Shown here in pieces: positions 50,924-62,016 of a stretch of 64,000 nt of DNA; position 1 is the stretch's first letter; each line of letters begins with the position of its first letter. The translations under genes were made by a program, and so were the position numbers. A model generated the notes under the pieces. It ran no database searches, was not told the origin of the DNA, and saw only the letters and a program-made list of their open reading frames with translations. The DNA comes from Phragmites australis (taxonomy: Eukaryota > Streptophyta > Magnoliopsida > Poales > Poaceae), in the NCBI RefSeq assembly GCF_958298935.1, contig NC_084922.1, positions 15,130,501 through 15,194,500 of the forward strand. Reading direction: 5' to 3'.

Positions 50924-51480
50924 CTATTGAGTGCACTTAGGATATTTGCCCTTCCTCAAAGTATCAGGGCCTGAAGCCTTAGAGCGACAGGCCATCTCCC
51001 ACTTACTTTCCCTCTCATCCTCATGAGCTTCAGCCGCGATGCGCTCCTCTGCTATCTTCTTCATGTGCTCCTCCTCCTGACGCTTAAGCCGTAGTTCCTC
51101 CTGCTGTTGCTCGTACTCCTGACGTTTATACGCTTTCCTCCTCCATCACATGCTCATTTTGACCCACTGTTTCTGGTCATCACTTTGCTTCATATCTAGC
51201 AATTCCATGAAGTCACATAGAGGTGGAGAAGACTAGACAAATGAAAGAAGATGAGAGATTAGTAAGACAGTGTATGAAATCATATGAAAAGTACCACATG
51301 AGTGATGTATGTCGCTATACCGGTGGGCACTCGTACGGTCCATATCGAGGCTTGTTGTACTGGTAGTTGGCACATATGAAGAAGCATAGATAATAGGTGT
51401 AGGAGATGTCCTGGGACTCGCGAAGCCTACAAGGGTCATCACAGAAGCACATCGGCGGTTCTACCCCCTGAGGGATGAAA
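50924..51480 (-). pseudogene. Cys-rich finger plus Lys/Glu coil gene, copy B
   Basis: Exon 1 (about 51480-51321) reads GVEPPMCFCDDPCRLRES, then CFFICANYQYNKPRYG, a C.C...C / FF.C.NY finger. Exon 2 (51232-50924) starts after ttgtctag with SSPPLCDFMELLD and continues with a strongly charged coil (RQEYEQQQEELRLKRQEEEH). It ends GPDTLRKGKYPKCTQ and TAG (50924-50926). One in-frame stop lies before the coil. Intron phase, exon order and both ends match copy A at 24970-25547. The finger resembles GRF-type fingers. The role is unknown. Its position as the third gene in both elements suggests a transposition accessory or a silencing-related function, which is inference. Confidence 0.62.
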
Positions 51481-52200
51481 ATCTCCAATATTTCTTGGGT
51501 GGGTTTGGTGGAGCTGAGTAAGATATTGTAGTTGAGAGAGCTGAGAAAGGATTGGTCTATCCATGGATGAGTGTGGGGTTATTTATGATGGTTGGGGGCT
51601 GGTGTTTGGATTGAGTGCATGGACATGGCTGGGGCTGGAGCATATGATTCTGTGTGAAAGCTGAAAAGGTTCTGGCACTAATGCTTTGCAGAGATTCTCT
51701 GGCGAAAGCTGTTGCTTTGTGTGGTCATTTCATTCTGCAAAATTTCAGCATGAGTTATTGTTGCATCTGCATTGAGGCATGGATTCCTATGAAAGCTGAG
51801 TCGTGTAGTCACTTCATGTCTATTGCACGACTCACGATAGAAGTGTTGTCATTTCATAGTTAAAGCTACGTCGTGTGGTCACTTCCTGTCTAAACAACAA
51901 CTCACGATAGAGGTGTTGTTATTTCATGGTTAAAGCTGTCGTACCGTCACTTCGTGTCTAAAGGGTGTCTCACGATAGAGGTGTTGTCTTTTAATGCTTA
52001 AAGCTCTGTCATGCGGTTATTACAAATATTAGATAAATTAAAGTAACGTGCCAAAATTATTTACAAACATTAGATCAATTAAAAGTAACTACAACAACAA
52101 TAACAATGAATGAGACATAATATGGCTGACTACTATATTTTAGTGAATAGTACATATGTCATAAAGAATTACAAGTACACCAAACAACAACACTGTCTCC

Positions 52201-54770
52201 TCAACGACGACGACGATGACGCACGCAGTCCCCATGAGTATAAGTGTCTGGTGGGTGTGTAGCCCTCATCCCAGTGGCCTGCGCTGGCCCTTGCCTCGTG
52301 TACCCTTGATCGTCGTCATCATCGTCCTGCCCTGTATGACCCCCACCGAACATGTATCCAGACCCGCTAACTCGGCCCTTCATGTACCATGACGACGGAT
52401 CCTCATACGGAAGTGTCGACGCTCCTAGAATGTGCTCCGATAGAGTTCGGTGTCCCAAAGGCTCGGCCTACTGGTATCACTGTGAACCCCCAGGTGTATC
52501 GGGATATTGGGGGTACTGTCCGCTGAGGAGATCGGTGAAGCTTGTGGCCTGCACTGCAGCTGATTAGTCAAAAACATGTGTACCGCTCCAGCTAGGCTTC
52601 TGCTGTGTAAAGTCAATGATGCCCTCATGATGCTTCGAAGCTGCAGGTAGAGGTGTCATCGTAGTATGAGGAGGTTGTGTTCACTGGGGGGCCTGTGAAA
52701 CGAGTGTACACTACTCAGGCTCAGGCACCTGCGTGCACTCCTCGGCCGCAGCACCGAAACATGGCACATGATGTTCCGAAGCCGAAGGTGCCTCTCGCGA
52801 CTGTGTGCGAATAGGTTTGTCACGAGCACTGGACGGGCGCCTGCTGTGGGAGGCACGGGACGGGTCCATTGCTAGTACGTCATACCCCCTCCAACGCGGG
52901 TCACAACTACCTAGACAACGTATAGCGGATAGGAAGCGGGACCCTCTCGCCCTCATGTACTCCCGGAGAGGGTTCCGATCCATCCGCGTTGATGACCCGC
53001 TTGGTTCTCCACAAGCTTGCTCTGCCTGTGTATGCATCGCATACGCCTCTTCGGTCTGTATGAGATGAGGGACATGTTAGTAATACGTAGGTTTAACCAA
53101 TTAAAATTGTTATAAGTACCACATCACCTACCACAACATGAAGAAGACGGGCATGATTCTCAGGGAACGATCTGGGGCCTGGCTCCACAAGTACTCTAAG
53201 TAAGGTGCCATGCATGCGCGGATGGTACCATGAAAGGTACTCCCAGTAGGTGCCATCGCCGTATTGTCCAGCAGGAACAACGACATCCACTGCAGCTGAC
53301 TCCTTTCACCTCTGTATGTGCTCGACATTCACGGATGCCCAGTCCCGCATGCCTCTGACCCCCTGTGCGCTCCTCCTGTACATGACATACACAATTATAA
53401 TATATCAATATTGATCACCTTGGGCACTAATGTTACCTACAATAACACACTTACTCGTGCGCCTGATCGGCGTCTCGTGGGGGAGGTACTGGCACCACTT
53501 GTCGTACCCAAACTACCTCTGTACACGCTCAGAAGAATATACTTCCATGTTGTTCATGTACAACAAGAAGCATCTAGTCATCCATAAGCCTAAGTCACAC
53601 TAACAACATGATGCGATGAGCCCGCCAGTCGTAATTTCGGTCACTCGTGCCATACACCATGGATCACACTCCACGAGATCTACGCTAAGGACGTCTAAAT
53701 CATTGATCACCCGGGATTAGCTACCATGGTCTTGTTGCTGACTCCATCTCAGCCTAGCATGCATCCACTGATACCCCATCGTAGGCCTCATGTCATCTGC
53801 AATAACATCGAAGATGAGGACTGGATAGTAGCTCTTGAGCACCCAATGCCGACAAAATGGGAGATACTCCCAGCTCCATAGTTGTAAGAGGTGTAGGCAA
53901 TCTGTTAGATATCCTTTCTTTGTTTATCTCTGGGTTGCATCACACAATCCTCTATAGGTGGCAGCCAGCACAGTAGATCTTCAACTGTAAGATGTCGGCT
54001 CATAAGTATGTGAAGCGAGCTGACTCGCTAACCATACAATATGGGGAACGATATAATCGTCTGTCGTGTTGCAGAACATGATGCCTCTCAGCAGGATGTA
54101 CAAGTACACCTCATAGTGTTGTATTACTGCAGCCTCGTTAGCATCCGGTGGGCATGGATCGAACTGTGGTAGCCCATGAATCCAAGACATGGAGAGGCCA
54201 ACATCATTCTTGTCATATGGCACACCAAACCTACAAGATGCAGATGGTCAATGAAGCTTGAATAGCACTATAATATTTAAAGTGCAGTACATAAAAAATA
54301 ATTACCTGCCCTCAACGTAATCCTTTCAGTGTTCCTTCCCTGGTCGTGAAACTACTAACGGGGTGCCCCTGATTTGCAGCCCGGTTAGCACGGTCATCTT
54401 GCCAAAAGGAAAGTGGAACGTGTGCATCTCAGGACGCTACTAGTCGACGAGACCTATGAGCAATGGTTCCTCAATTGGCGGGAGAGGTGTCCTGCCACCA
54501 CCCACCATGGGAGCTTTGGGCATCATAAGAGCGAAAGGTAGTAAGCCCGCCCGTGCGAGTGGCTCGTAGAATCGAGGGTCCAACACCTTAATCGTGTGAA
54601 CACTCCGGGTTCGCAACGGAAGCAACTGTAAAAGGTATCCAATACATGTACTATGTTAGTAGCAAATTATGTTAGCAATTAAAAAGCCATATAATCGTGG
54701 TACCTGCTGCCCTGTGAAAATTATCCATCCTTTATGGTTCTTGTCGTACCACTGCTGAAGAAGCTCGGAA
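52201..54770 (-). pseudogene. Plant-mobile-domain (PMD) gene of the Mutator-like element
   Basis: In order on the minus strand: LSELLQQWYDKNHKGW, LLPLRTRSVHTIKVLDPRF, LARAGLLPFALMM, GGGRTPLPPIEEPLL, and then HTFHFPFGKMTV. These match the start of the plant mobile domain (aminotransferase-like) found in MAIN/MAIL proteins and in many Mutator and gypsy elements. Further blocks are SWIHGLPQFDPCPPDANEAA and YEVYLYILLRGIMF (54223-53981), YWEYLSWYHPRMHGTL (near 53240), and an Asp/Gly/Arg-rich tail ending in a run of Arg at 52201. Stops and frame changes separate the blocks, so it is a pseudogene. Confidence 0.65.
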
Positions 54771-55533
54771 AGACCAGCATGAGCAAGGACAATGATTTCA
54801 ACTTACATGGTTCAATAAGTAGGTGAACAACAAATATGAATATATTACAAGCTTCATGGTTCAACACGTATGTGAATAACAAAAAAATATATACTACACT
54901 CTTCATGGTTCAATAAGTATGTGAATAACAAATTAGAATATGTTACAAACTTCATGGTTCAATAAATAGTTGAAAAACAAACTTCATGGTTCAATAAAAT
55001 GCAACAACTCTAAAACATTACAGTTTGATAGTGCATGATAGTTTACTGCTGGGTCGGACATGTCCTCCTATCATGGCCAGGTTCTTTGCAAAGTTTGCAC
55101 TTGCGTAGGCCGTCAACAGCTTCTACTTCATCCATCACCTTGCAGCCTCATGGATATAGGAATTTCAAGATCCGTGCGTCGTGCTCGGGGATACGGTACC
55201 CACGTAGGCCCCTCGATCACTTTGTAGCTACTTTCGATGCTGAAGGACCGCATCTTTGGCAGTCATGTGCTCCTCAATGCATCCATAGTGAAGTACGGTA
55301 CTACATACTGTGATCTGTCATTGCCGCCCATGTCCTTACAAGCGGCTAAGACATGCGAGCACGGGATATGTTGCAGTTTTGGCTTATTGCATGTGCACTT
55401 TGTCTCGTGAGACCCAAGTTGACAATGTTGTATGGTGTCCCCTGCGCTATACCCTGAAGCATACCTATGGCGGCATATGACCTTAAAGTCATTGTTGGCC
55501 ATATCGTAGATCCTCGTCCGATGAAAGTATGCC

Positions 55534-57113
55534 TGTCGGAGGATTAACTCCTGTTGCAGGGATCCCGAGAGACCCCTTTTTAGAGATTCGGCCGGGGGGA
55601 TGATCCTGAATAAGTTCGTCGGAGAAATGAATGAGAGTAAATGCAACGGCCGGTGGTGGGAGTGATGATCTAGTGCAAAGAGAAGTAAATGCACCGGAAA
55701 TTAGACAGGTTCGGGCCGCACGGGGGCGTAATACCCTACTCCTGTATGGATGTAATAACTGCCCTGAGGAAGTCCCTCAAGGATGTTGCTGGTTACAAGA
55801 ATATTTGTCTAACTAAGAGCTTGAGGCTCCTTGTTCTTGGGCAGGGACTATGCTTTGAGTTGGTCTATGGTTTGATTCTTGGTGCTTCTGTGTTCGGTGC
55901 TTGTGGTCTCTTGCTCGATTGCTTGTTGGGTCGTTCTCGGGTGGTTTGTGGGATGTATTTCGGATGTATCTCGGATGTCTCTCGGATGTATCTTTCTCTT
56001 TTGTGCTGCCGGCTCTTTTAAGCACTCGCCGGCTGCGACACGCCCCGAACCGGAAAGAGGGGGCACTAGTTCCAAGACGCCACGACCGGGAAAGGCGTCA
56101 TCATTTCTTCTGGGTGAAGTGACCGGGGGGTGGAAAACGCGGCGCACGCCCGGTCACTTGTCATCATAAACGCCCTGGCAACAGGCGCCGTAGAGAGGGC
56201 CCACCGGGCAGCCGCAGAGCAACCCGGTGTGCCCGCCCTGTCCTGTTCCTCTGCCACAGCAGGGCGGCAGACGGAACGCCTTGATCCTGGCGATGTTATC
56301 CCGAGACACACCGGATGATACGGGATGGGACCCGTGCAATTAATGGCTTCACGCCTCTCTGCCAAAACATGGCAGGAACTGACACTGCGACGGGAGCAGT
56401 TGGGGATGTCAGACCACGCATGCTCATTGAATGCGACCTCGGACCTCTGACGGATTGACACCCCTTCGGCGGGTGCCTCGGGGGTTTTTCTGAGTCTTCG
56501 GGGCACCGAGTGCTCGGAGGTACTGTTCACCTCCCAGAGCACTCTCTCCCGAGAATGCCTATCCTTGCCCTCGGGGTACCGGGTGCTCGGGGGTACTGTT
56601 CACCTCCCCGAGCACTCTCTCCCGAGCACTCCTGCACGAACCTTCAGGGAACCGAGTGCTCGGGGGCTACCACGTGCAACCCCGAGCACTCTCTCCCGAG
56701 CACTTTTGCATAGATCTTTCGGGGAACCGAGAGCTCGGGGGCTGCCACGTGCAGCCCCGAGCACTCCCTCCCGAGCACTTTCACACTGACCCTCGGGGAA
56801 CTGAGCGCTCGGGGGCTGCCGCACGCAGTCCCCGAGCACTCTCTCCTGGAACTTAGCTCTTCTAATCGTCGGGGGACTAGGGTGCTCGGGGGTGACCGGG
56901 CACCTCCCCGAGCACTTTCTTCCCGGAACTTAGACTTTACGAATCATCGGGGAACTGGGACGCTCGGGGACCAGTGACTGTGGCCCCGAGCACCTTCTCC
57001 CGGGACTTGAACTTTCCTCATCCCCCAGGAGGGACCTCGCGGGATGGCGACACGTGGCGGATGGCCGGCCTGGCCTCGGGACTCAGGGACCCCCGGTTCC
57101 TGATACACCGACA
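55534..57113 (-). mobile_element. Solo LTR (1,580 bp) with tandem hairpin repeats
   Basis: It runs from tgtcggaggattaact to gatacaccgaca and is flanked by the 5-bp duplication atgcc (55529-55533 and 57114-57118). It interrupts the MURA gene between its DDE and SWIM regions. Length, GC-richness and the ggaaccgggggtccctgag phrase near the reverse-strand start suggest a gypsy-type LTR. It contains seven tandem hairpin units at about 56510-57000. Confidence 0.85.
56510..57000. repeat. Seven tandem units of about 70-77 bp, each a hairpin
   Basis: Each unit begins near gtgctcgggg and contains the complement ccccgagcac about 20 bp later, so every unit can fold into a stem of about 10 bp. A second cccgagcac often follows. 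Units start near 56510, 56581, 56653, 56728, 56802, 56878 and 56957. They are inside the solo LTR. Confidence 0.8.
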
Positions 57114-58255
57114 ATGCCTTATTCCTCCTTATGGATAATGTTGCCTTCACCTTAGGTGCAAACTGCGTGCTGCAATTCATGGTAGCATTACCACGGTCTT
57201 GAAAGTAGTCTGCCGTTCTATAGCATGTGAGCTCAATGGTGGCACACAACGGGAGGCCTCGTACTCCATTTAGGATATTGTTGAACGCCTCCACTATGTT
57301 TGTTGTCATGATGGTGTACCTAACATGGGATAAAAAAATTTAGAAGGCCTATTTGCATAGATAGGGTTTAATATGATCATTTAAATTCTAAGTGCTAACC
57401 TGGCACTGTGAGTGTTATGGATTAGGGCCCAACGCTTTGCCGGCTTCCCTGCTATCTACTAGCTAAACGTAGCACGTGAACGACTAACGATAGTTTGCTC
57501 CCTAACCATTTACGTTCGCAGATGATCCTTCTGTTCTTGTTGATCTGCTATCATCTTGCGAGTGATCTCATTTAACTCTCTCCATATTTCATTGAACTTC
57601 GTCTGCTGGTTCTGCAGACATAAACCTTTGAATCTCTTTACAAGAGACTTGCTGCGGTACCTTGTGTACATGTTCGCTCCTAAGTGGTGCTTGCACCACC
57701 TTCTCTCCACATCAGACCATGCAATGAAATTATGCTATCATGCAACACATCCAACGTATGCAGAAGGCCTTTGTTATGGTAAGAGATGATGCAAACTCGT
57801 TCCCTGTTACCCATAACACATGTCCTTAACAAAGTGAGGAACCGCAACCAGCTATCATTGTTCTCACTCTCAACCATTGCAAAGGCGAGATGAATGATCT
57901 GATTATTTGCATCTGCCGTCATCACTGTCATAAGTGTACCATGATACTTGCCTCTCAGAAATGTGGCATCCACGCATAGAACTGGCCTGCAATGTCTGAA
58001 AGCTTTGATGCATTATCCAAAGGACCAGAATAACCTAATGAGGTATCGGTCAGTAGTGTTGTATGACTCATCCTCTAGCTTGATCGGCTCATCCACCATC
58101 GCCCATTGAGTCCCTGGATTCGTCATGGTAATCTTCTGCAGTAGCCTCAGAGCATAGTTGTAAGACTCTTCGAAGCTTCCAAATAGCATCTTCAACGCCT
58201 TCTGCTTCGCTCGCCACACGGTGTGGTAATTGATCAGCATACTCGTCTTAGTCTG

Positions 58256-59780
58256 TGAAAGTGCATCTAGGCCCCCTAAGTGGATTTTGATGATTAATGA
58301 CAAACGATTAAGGGACTAATGGGTTTATTGAGATGATGAACATGATTTAGTCCCATTGGTGAATTTAATGGACGATGGCATCCCTCAAAAAGAAAAGAGA
58401 AGCGGATTGTAGTTGCTCAATATGTTTTAATTAATTTTATCTTTTGAATTTGAGTTTAGAAATGCCATACTATCAAGGGGGATTCATTTGATAGTCTTGT
58501 AGGTGTCTAAATGCTCAAAGTGTCCTTTTAGAACCAAAAGATGAGAGACACAGTCACCCACGGATACCGGGAAAAAGGGCTGAGTTGCCTGAGTTCAGAG
58601 ACTCCGGGTTAGGCCGGATACTCCGGGGTCTGGCATTTTTGGCCGGAGTCTCCGGGTGAGACTCCGCCAGAGAGTCTCGGTTAATCTTTAAAATGTTTTA
58701 TTGTTGGAGTCTCCGGGTGGTACCGGATACTCTGAGGTCTAGCCTTTTTAGCTAGAGTCTCCGTGTAAGTCTCCGCCAAAGAGTCTCGGTTAGTCCTTGA
58801 AATTTTTAATGTTGGAGTCTCCGAGAAGCTCAGAGTCTCCAGGGTCAGTTCAAATTTCGCTGTAATGGCTAGTTTCTGACAGCGTTCTGTGCACGAGTCT
58901 CTGTGCTGGCCGGAGTCTCCGGGCAAGTCCGGATACTACGGTAAAAGTCAACCAGCACAGTAACGGCTAGTTTTTGGGGGAAAGGTATAAATACCTCCTC
59001 TCCCCCTCCAATTGAATGTTGCTGCTTTTACTGAGCTACTTGTGGACAAACATCTTCAAAGCATTGAAGAGCCCTCTCAAACCCCATCTAGAGCTTTGTT
59101 TCTTGCTATATTTGAGATTTAGGGTTTGGTGAGTGTGATTAAGAGCTTTAGAGTAAAAAGCAAATCTTTGAGCATTCGAGTCATCGTCAAGCTTTCGATT
59201 CGCAATCTTTTACTCTTGGAGCTTCGTGCTCCTAGACGGCAAGGTGTTGCCCGTAGAGCACTCAAGATTTATGGAGTGCCATGGGAGTTTGTAATCCACC
59301 ATCAAGTTGAGTAAGAATCTCTAACTTGATCTTTGTGGTCGCTAGGAGAGGATAGGGTTGAAAGAGACCCGGCTCTTGTGAGCTCCTCAACGGAGACGTA
59401 GGCACTTCTTTGTGAAGTAGCCGAACTTCGGGATAAATTCATTGTCTCTTTTACATTCTTGCAAAGTTACTTTATTCAAGTTGATTTTGGGGATTTTCCC
59501 GATCTTTGTGCTTGTGAGTCTCTAGCTGCAGGTTCTTGTTGAAAAGAAGCTTATACACTTGATAGGATTTGTGGTAACATTTAGATCATTTAGAACTTCT
59601 CTCAACTTACTTTGATTTCGCGCTCCTGTATAGGCTGGATTATCCGGGTTAGATTGGATACTCTGGACCTCGGAGTATCCGTACTCGATCGGAGTATCCG
59701 GGCCTGTTTTAATCCGCTGCGAATTTTTAAATTTTAGGAACGCCTATTCACCCCCCTCTAGGCGACATCTAGTACATTCA
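58256..59780. mobile_element. Solo LTR (1,525 bp) in the MURA gene
   Basis: It starts tgaaagtgcatctaggcccc and ends ggcgacatctagtacattca, with the 5-bp duplication gtctg at 58251-58255 and 59781-59785. The start and the ending phrase with ccccccctctaggcgac are typical of a large group of grass LTRs. The centre has many copies of ggagtctccggg-type motifs (58600-58930 and 59630-59705). A TATA-like tataaatacc lies near 58986. Removing it restores the MURA frame across the TSD. Confidence 0.88.
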
Positions 59781-61689
59781 GTCTGCACCCCCTCCATAAT
59801 AGGTTTTGGCGACAAACAAATGTTTGTGCCAACAAGGGTGATGAGGAGTTGGGCTATGAACCTCGCATCAACGGTGTGACTCACATTCCTAATAGCCTCT
59901 TCACTGCATGTATGTGGGGTGTGTCTACTGATCACAAAATAGTTCTCATATTTCAGCTTATGTGCTCGTATGAAGTAAGGTCAAATCGGGTGTTTGAAAC
60001 ACCTGACCTCATACTCCGTAGGGTTAGAACATACGCACTTGTGGTCACTTCTTGTCATTACATCATAGTTGCTAATAAAGTAGACGACCTCCCCCTGTTA
60101 CGAAATTGTTGCCTGACTTGGATGTCCCTATTCTAGTATCCCCAATTAGATAAGGTGTTATACTCAACGACGGCACGATCTAGCAAACCAACACCACGAA
60201 AGTACTGGATCGCCAGCACCAGGTCGTCATGGTCAGCATCTACTTCATCCTTGCTACCACCGGCTTTATCATCCATACATCCTGCATCTACATCAGAATG
60301 GTCCACTCTAACTCCATCTCTACCAGAACTACCCTCCCCGACATGCCATCCATCCTCTTCATGCATCACCTGCTGGCCTGATCTTACCACGGTACTCACT
60401 ACATCACCATGCACCAGTCGTGGCAGTATGTTTACGTACACCCCCATATCAAAGTTCTCCTCCAATGCCTTGCGTGAGTACAAAGCCCATGCGTTGTTTC
60501 ATCTCATCTCGAACAACATATGGATAACGACCGAGCTGTTTGAAACAACCCGTGACCGCACACCCTCCAAGATAACAGTATAAGATTGCTGGTTTACACG
60601 CAAAAGGCTTATAACATATGATTTCAGGTCATCTAGGTCATTAGGTACCTCAACTGAACTCTCTATGTGCTGGTAGTTCTGACTTTGTTACGAGCGTCCC
60701 GTGTAAAACTGCAGGATGTTCTCCATAATAAATATGAAAAGTCATACCATATCTGATAAACAAATGTACATCTAATAAAATTATTACTTATATGTTTGCA
60801 CGATACACATGCTAAACAAGTAAGTAATTAACAATACTAATTAAATCATCATTATGAATAAAATGAAATAATTAATATTCAATATTAAATTAAAATATTT
60901 TTTAAACTAACATAAAGTTACATTGAGTAAATATTCAATCTCATTATAAATTGACATTGCACTATTAATCTATTTATAGATCTTTTTTGCTGAGTGAGCT
61001 GAGAGGAGTAATAGAGTCTACGGTAAGTACAAAGCACTAAAAATATTCCTCTACTTTACTTCATAGCTGCTTCTTTTATTTAACTAAGGCTATGAGTTTA
61101 TGTGTGCATCACTATTTCAATGGATTGTATTAAAAAAACTAATTAAACCGACGCACACCACTATTAATTAAAAAAATTCTATTTGAGAATTTATCGACGC
61201 ATTGTGATGTGAATCGAATATTTCTGTCCAATCCGAATTTTTTTGACTAATCAATTTCGTGCTAATTACTATTATACGTTCTATTGACCTAAGCAAATAA
61301 TTACTATTACACAACAACACGCTAATTATTATTACACAAATTCATGCTAATTACTATCACACTACCTAAGAAAATAATCAGATTCATATAATCAAACTAA
61401 GAAAATAATTGAACAAATGTAATTAACTGGTTAAACACTCTAATTATTATGATTGCTGCAAGTACTAATTAAAAATATAATTTAATTACTTATTGTATCT
61501 TGTGCTGCTGCTCCTCCTCACCTCGGACTGATTCTGCTCTCCTCGCGCTGTTGCTACTTCTCACATCGTGCTGCTTCTCCTCTCCTCTCTTCCTTTGCGC
61601 TTCTACTCTCCTCTCACGCTGCAGCTCATGCATGCGCATCAGCTCTCATTTTATAGCAAAAAGTAGAGAGACAAAAAATGACGGCGATA

Positions 61690-61930
61690 TGACACGATTT
61701 GGCCGTATTCAGCATATGAAAAAGTGACAGCGACATGACACGATTTGGCCGTAGGTGCCGAATACGGCCATGGTTTCAACGCACATACTGAGGTGTCGAA
61801 TATGACACTGTTGCCCATATTCGACACAACATGTATCGAGTGCCAAATATAGGAAATTTTCGGCACATGAAGTGCCGAATATGTCCCGGATTCATATTTT
61901 CCAAAATTTGAGGTACCAAATACGAAGGCT
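61690..61930. repeat. Right subterminal motif cluster of the Mutator-like element
   Basis: It includes two direct copies of a block ending gacacgatttggccgta about 50 bp apart, and several gtgccgaatacggcc/gtgtcgaatatg variants. They mirror the left cluster at 50000-50135. Confidence 0.65.
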
Positions 61931-62016
61931 AGATTTGTAAATACCTTGATATGTTGTCTCTTTCAATAAATACGGTGATATATGTTGTCTATTTTTCTAT
62001 TTTTACTCTAAATGGA

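Larger units (their letters stand above)
55043..60483 (-). pseudogene. MURA transposase, broken by two LTR insertions
   Basis: The N-terminal acidic region is near 60483-60133, followed by HTCSEEAIRNVSHTVDARFI and PIMEGVQT up to 59786. After the first solo LTR the frame continues as SMLINYHTVWRAKQKALKML and then the catalytic domain MDATFLRGKYHGTLM, FAMVESENNDSWLRFL. The ISDRH position of active Mutator transposases reads CIISYHNKGLL, so the second catalytic Asp is Tyr. Next come WCKHHLGANMYTRYR and TTNIVEAFNNILNGVRGLPL. After the second solo LTR come a SWIM finger (CTCNKPKLQHIPCSHVLAAC) and a C-terminal CCHC knuckle CKLCKEPGHDRRTC (55099-55058), with a stop at 55043-55045. Architecture is typical of MURA, but this copy cannot be active. 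Confidence 0.8.
49970..62007 (-). mobile_element. 12 kb Mutator-like element with plant-mobile-domain and accessory genes
   Basis: The perfect 9-bp duplication ctaaatgga flanks the element at 49961-49969 and 62008-62016. The terminal 21 bp form an inverted repeat, ggtaaaaatacaaaagtagac against agtaaaaatagaaaaatagac, with only a few mismatches. Both subterminal regions contain clusters of gtgccgaatacggcc-like motifs. On the minus strand, in transcription order, come a MURA-type transposase (about 60483-55043), a plant-mobile-domain-like gene (about 54770-52201) and a finger-plus-coil gene (about 51480-50924). Two solo LTRs with perfect TSDs have inserted later (55534-57113 and 58256-59780). 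Without them the element is about 8.9 kb. The genes carry stops, so this copy is probably inactive. Confidence 0.88.

Noticed and set aside
56510..57000. CRISPR-like regular repeats
   Set aside because: The DNA is plant nuclear, units are imperfect and contiguous hairpins, there are no unique spacers, and the array lies inside an LTR with TSDs.
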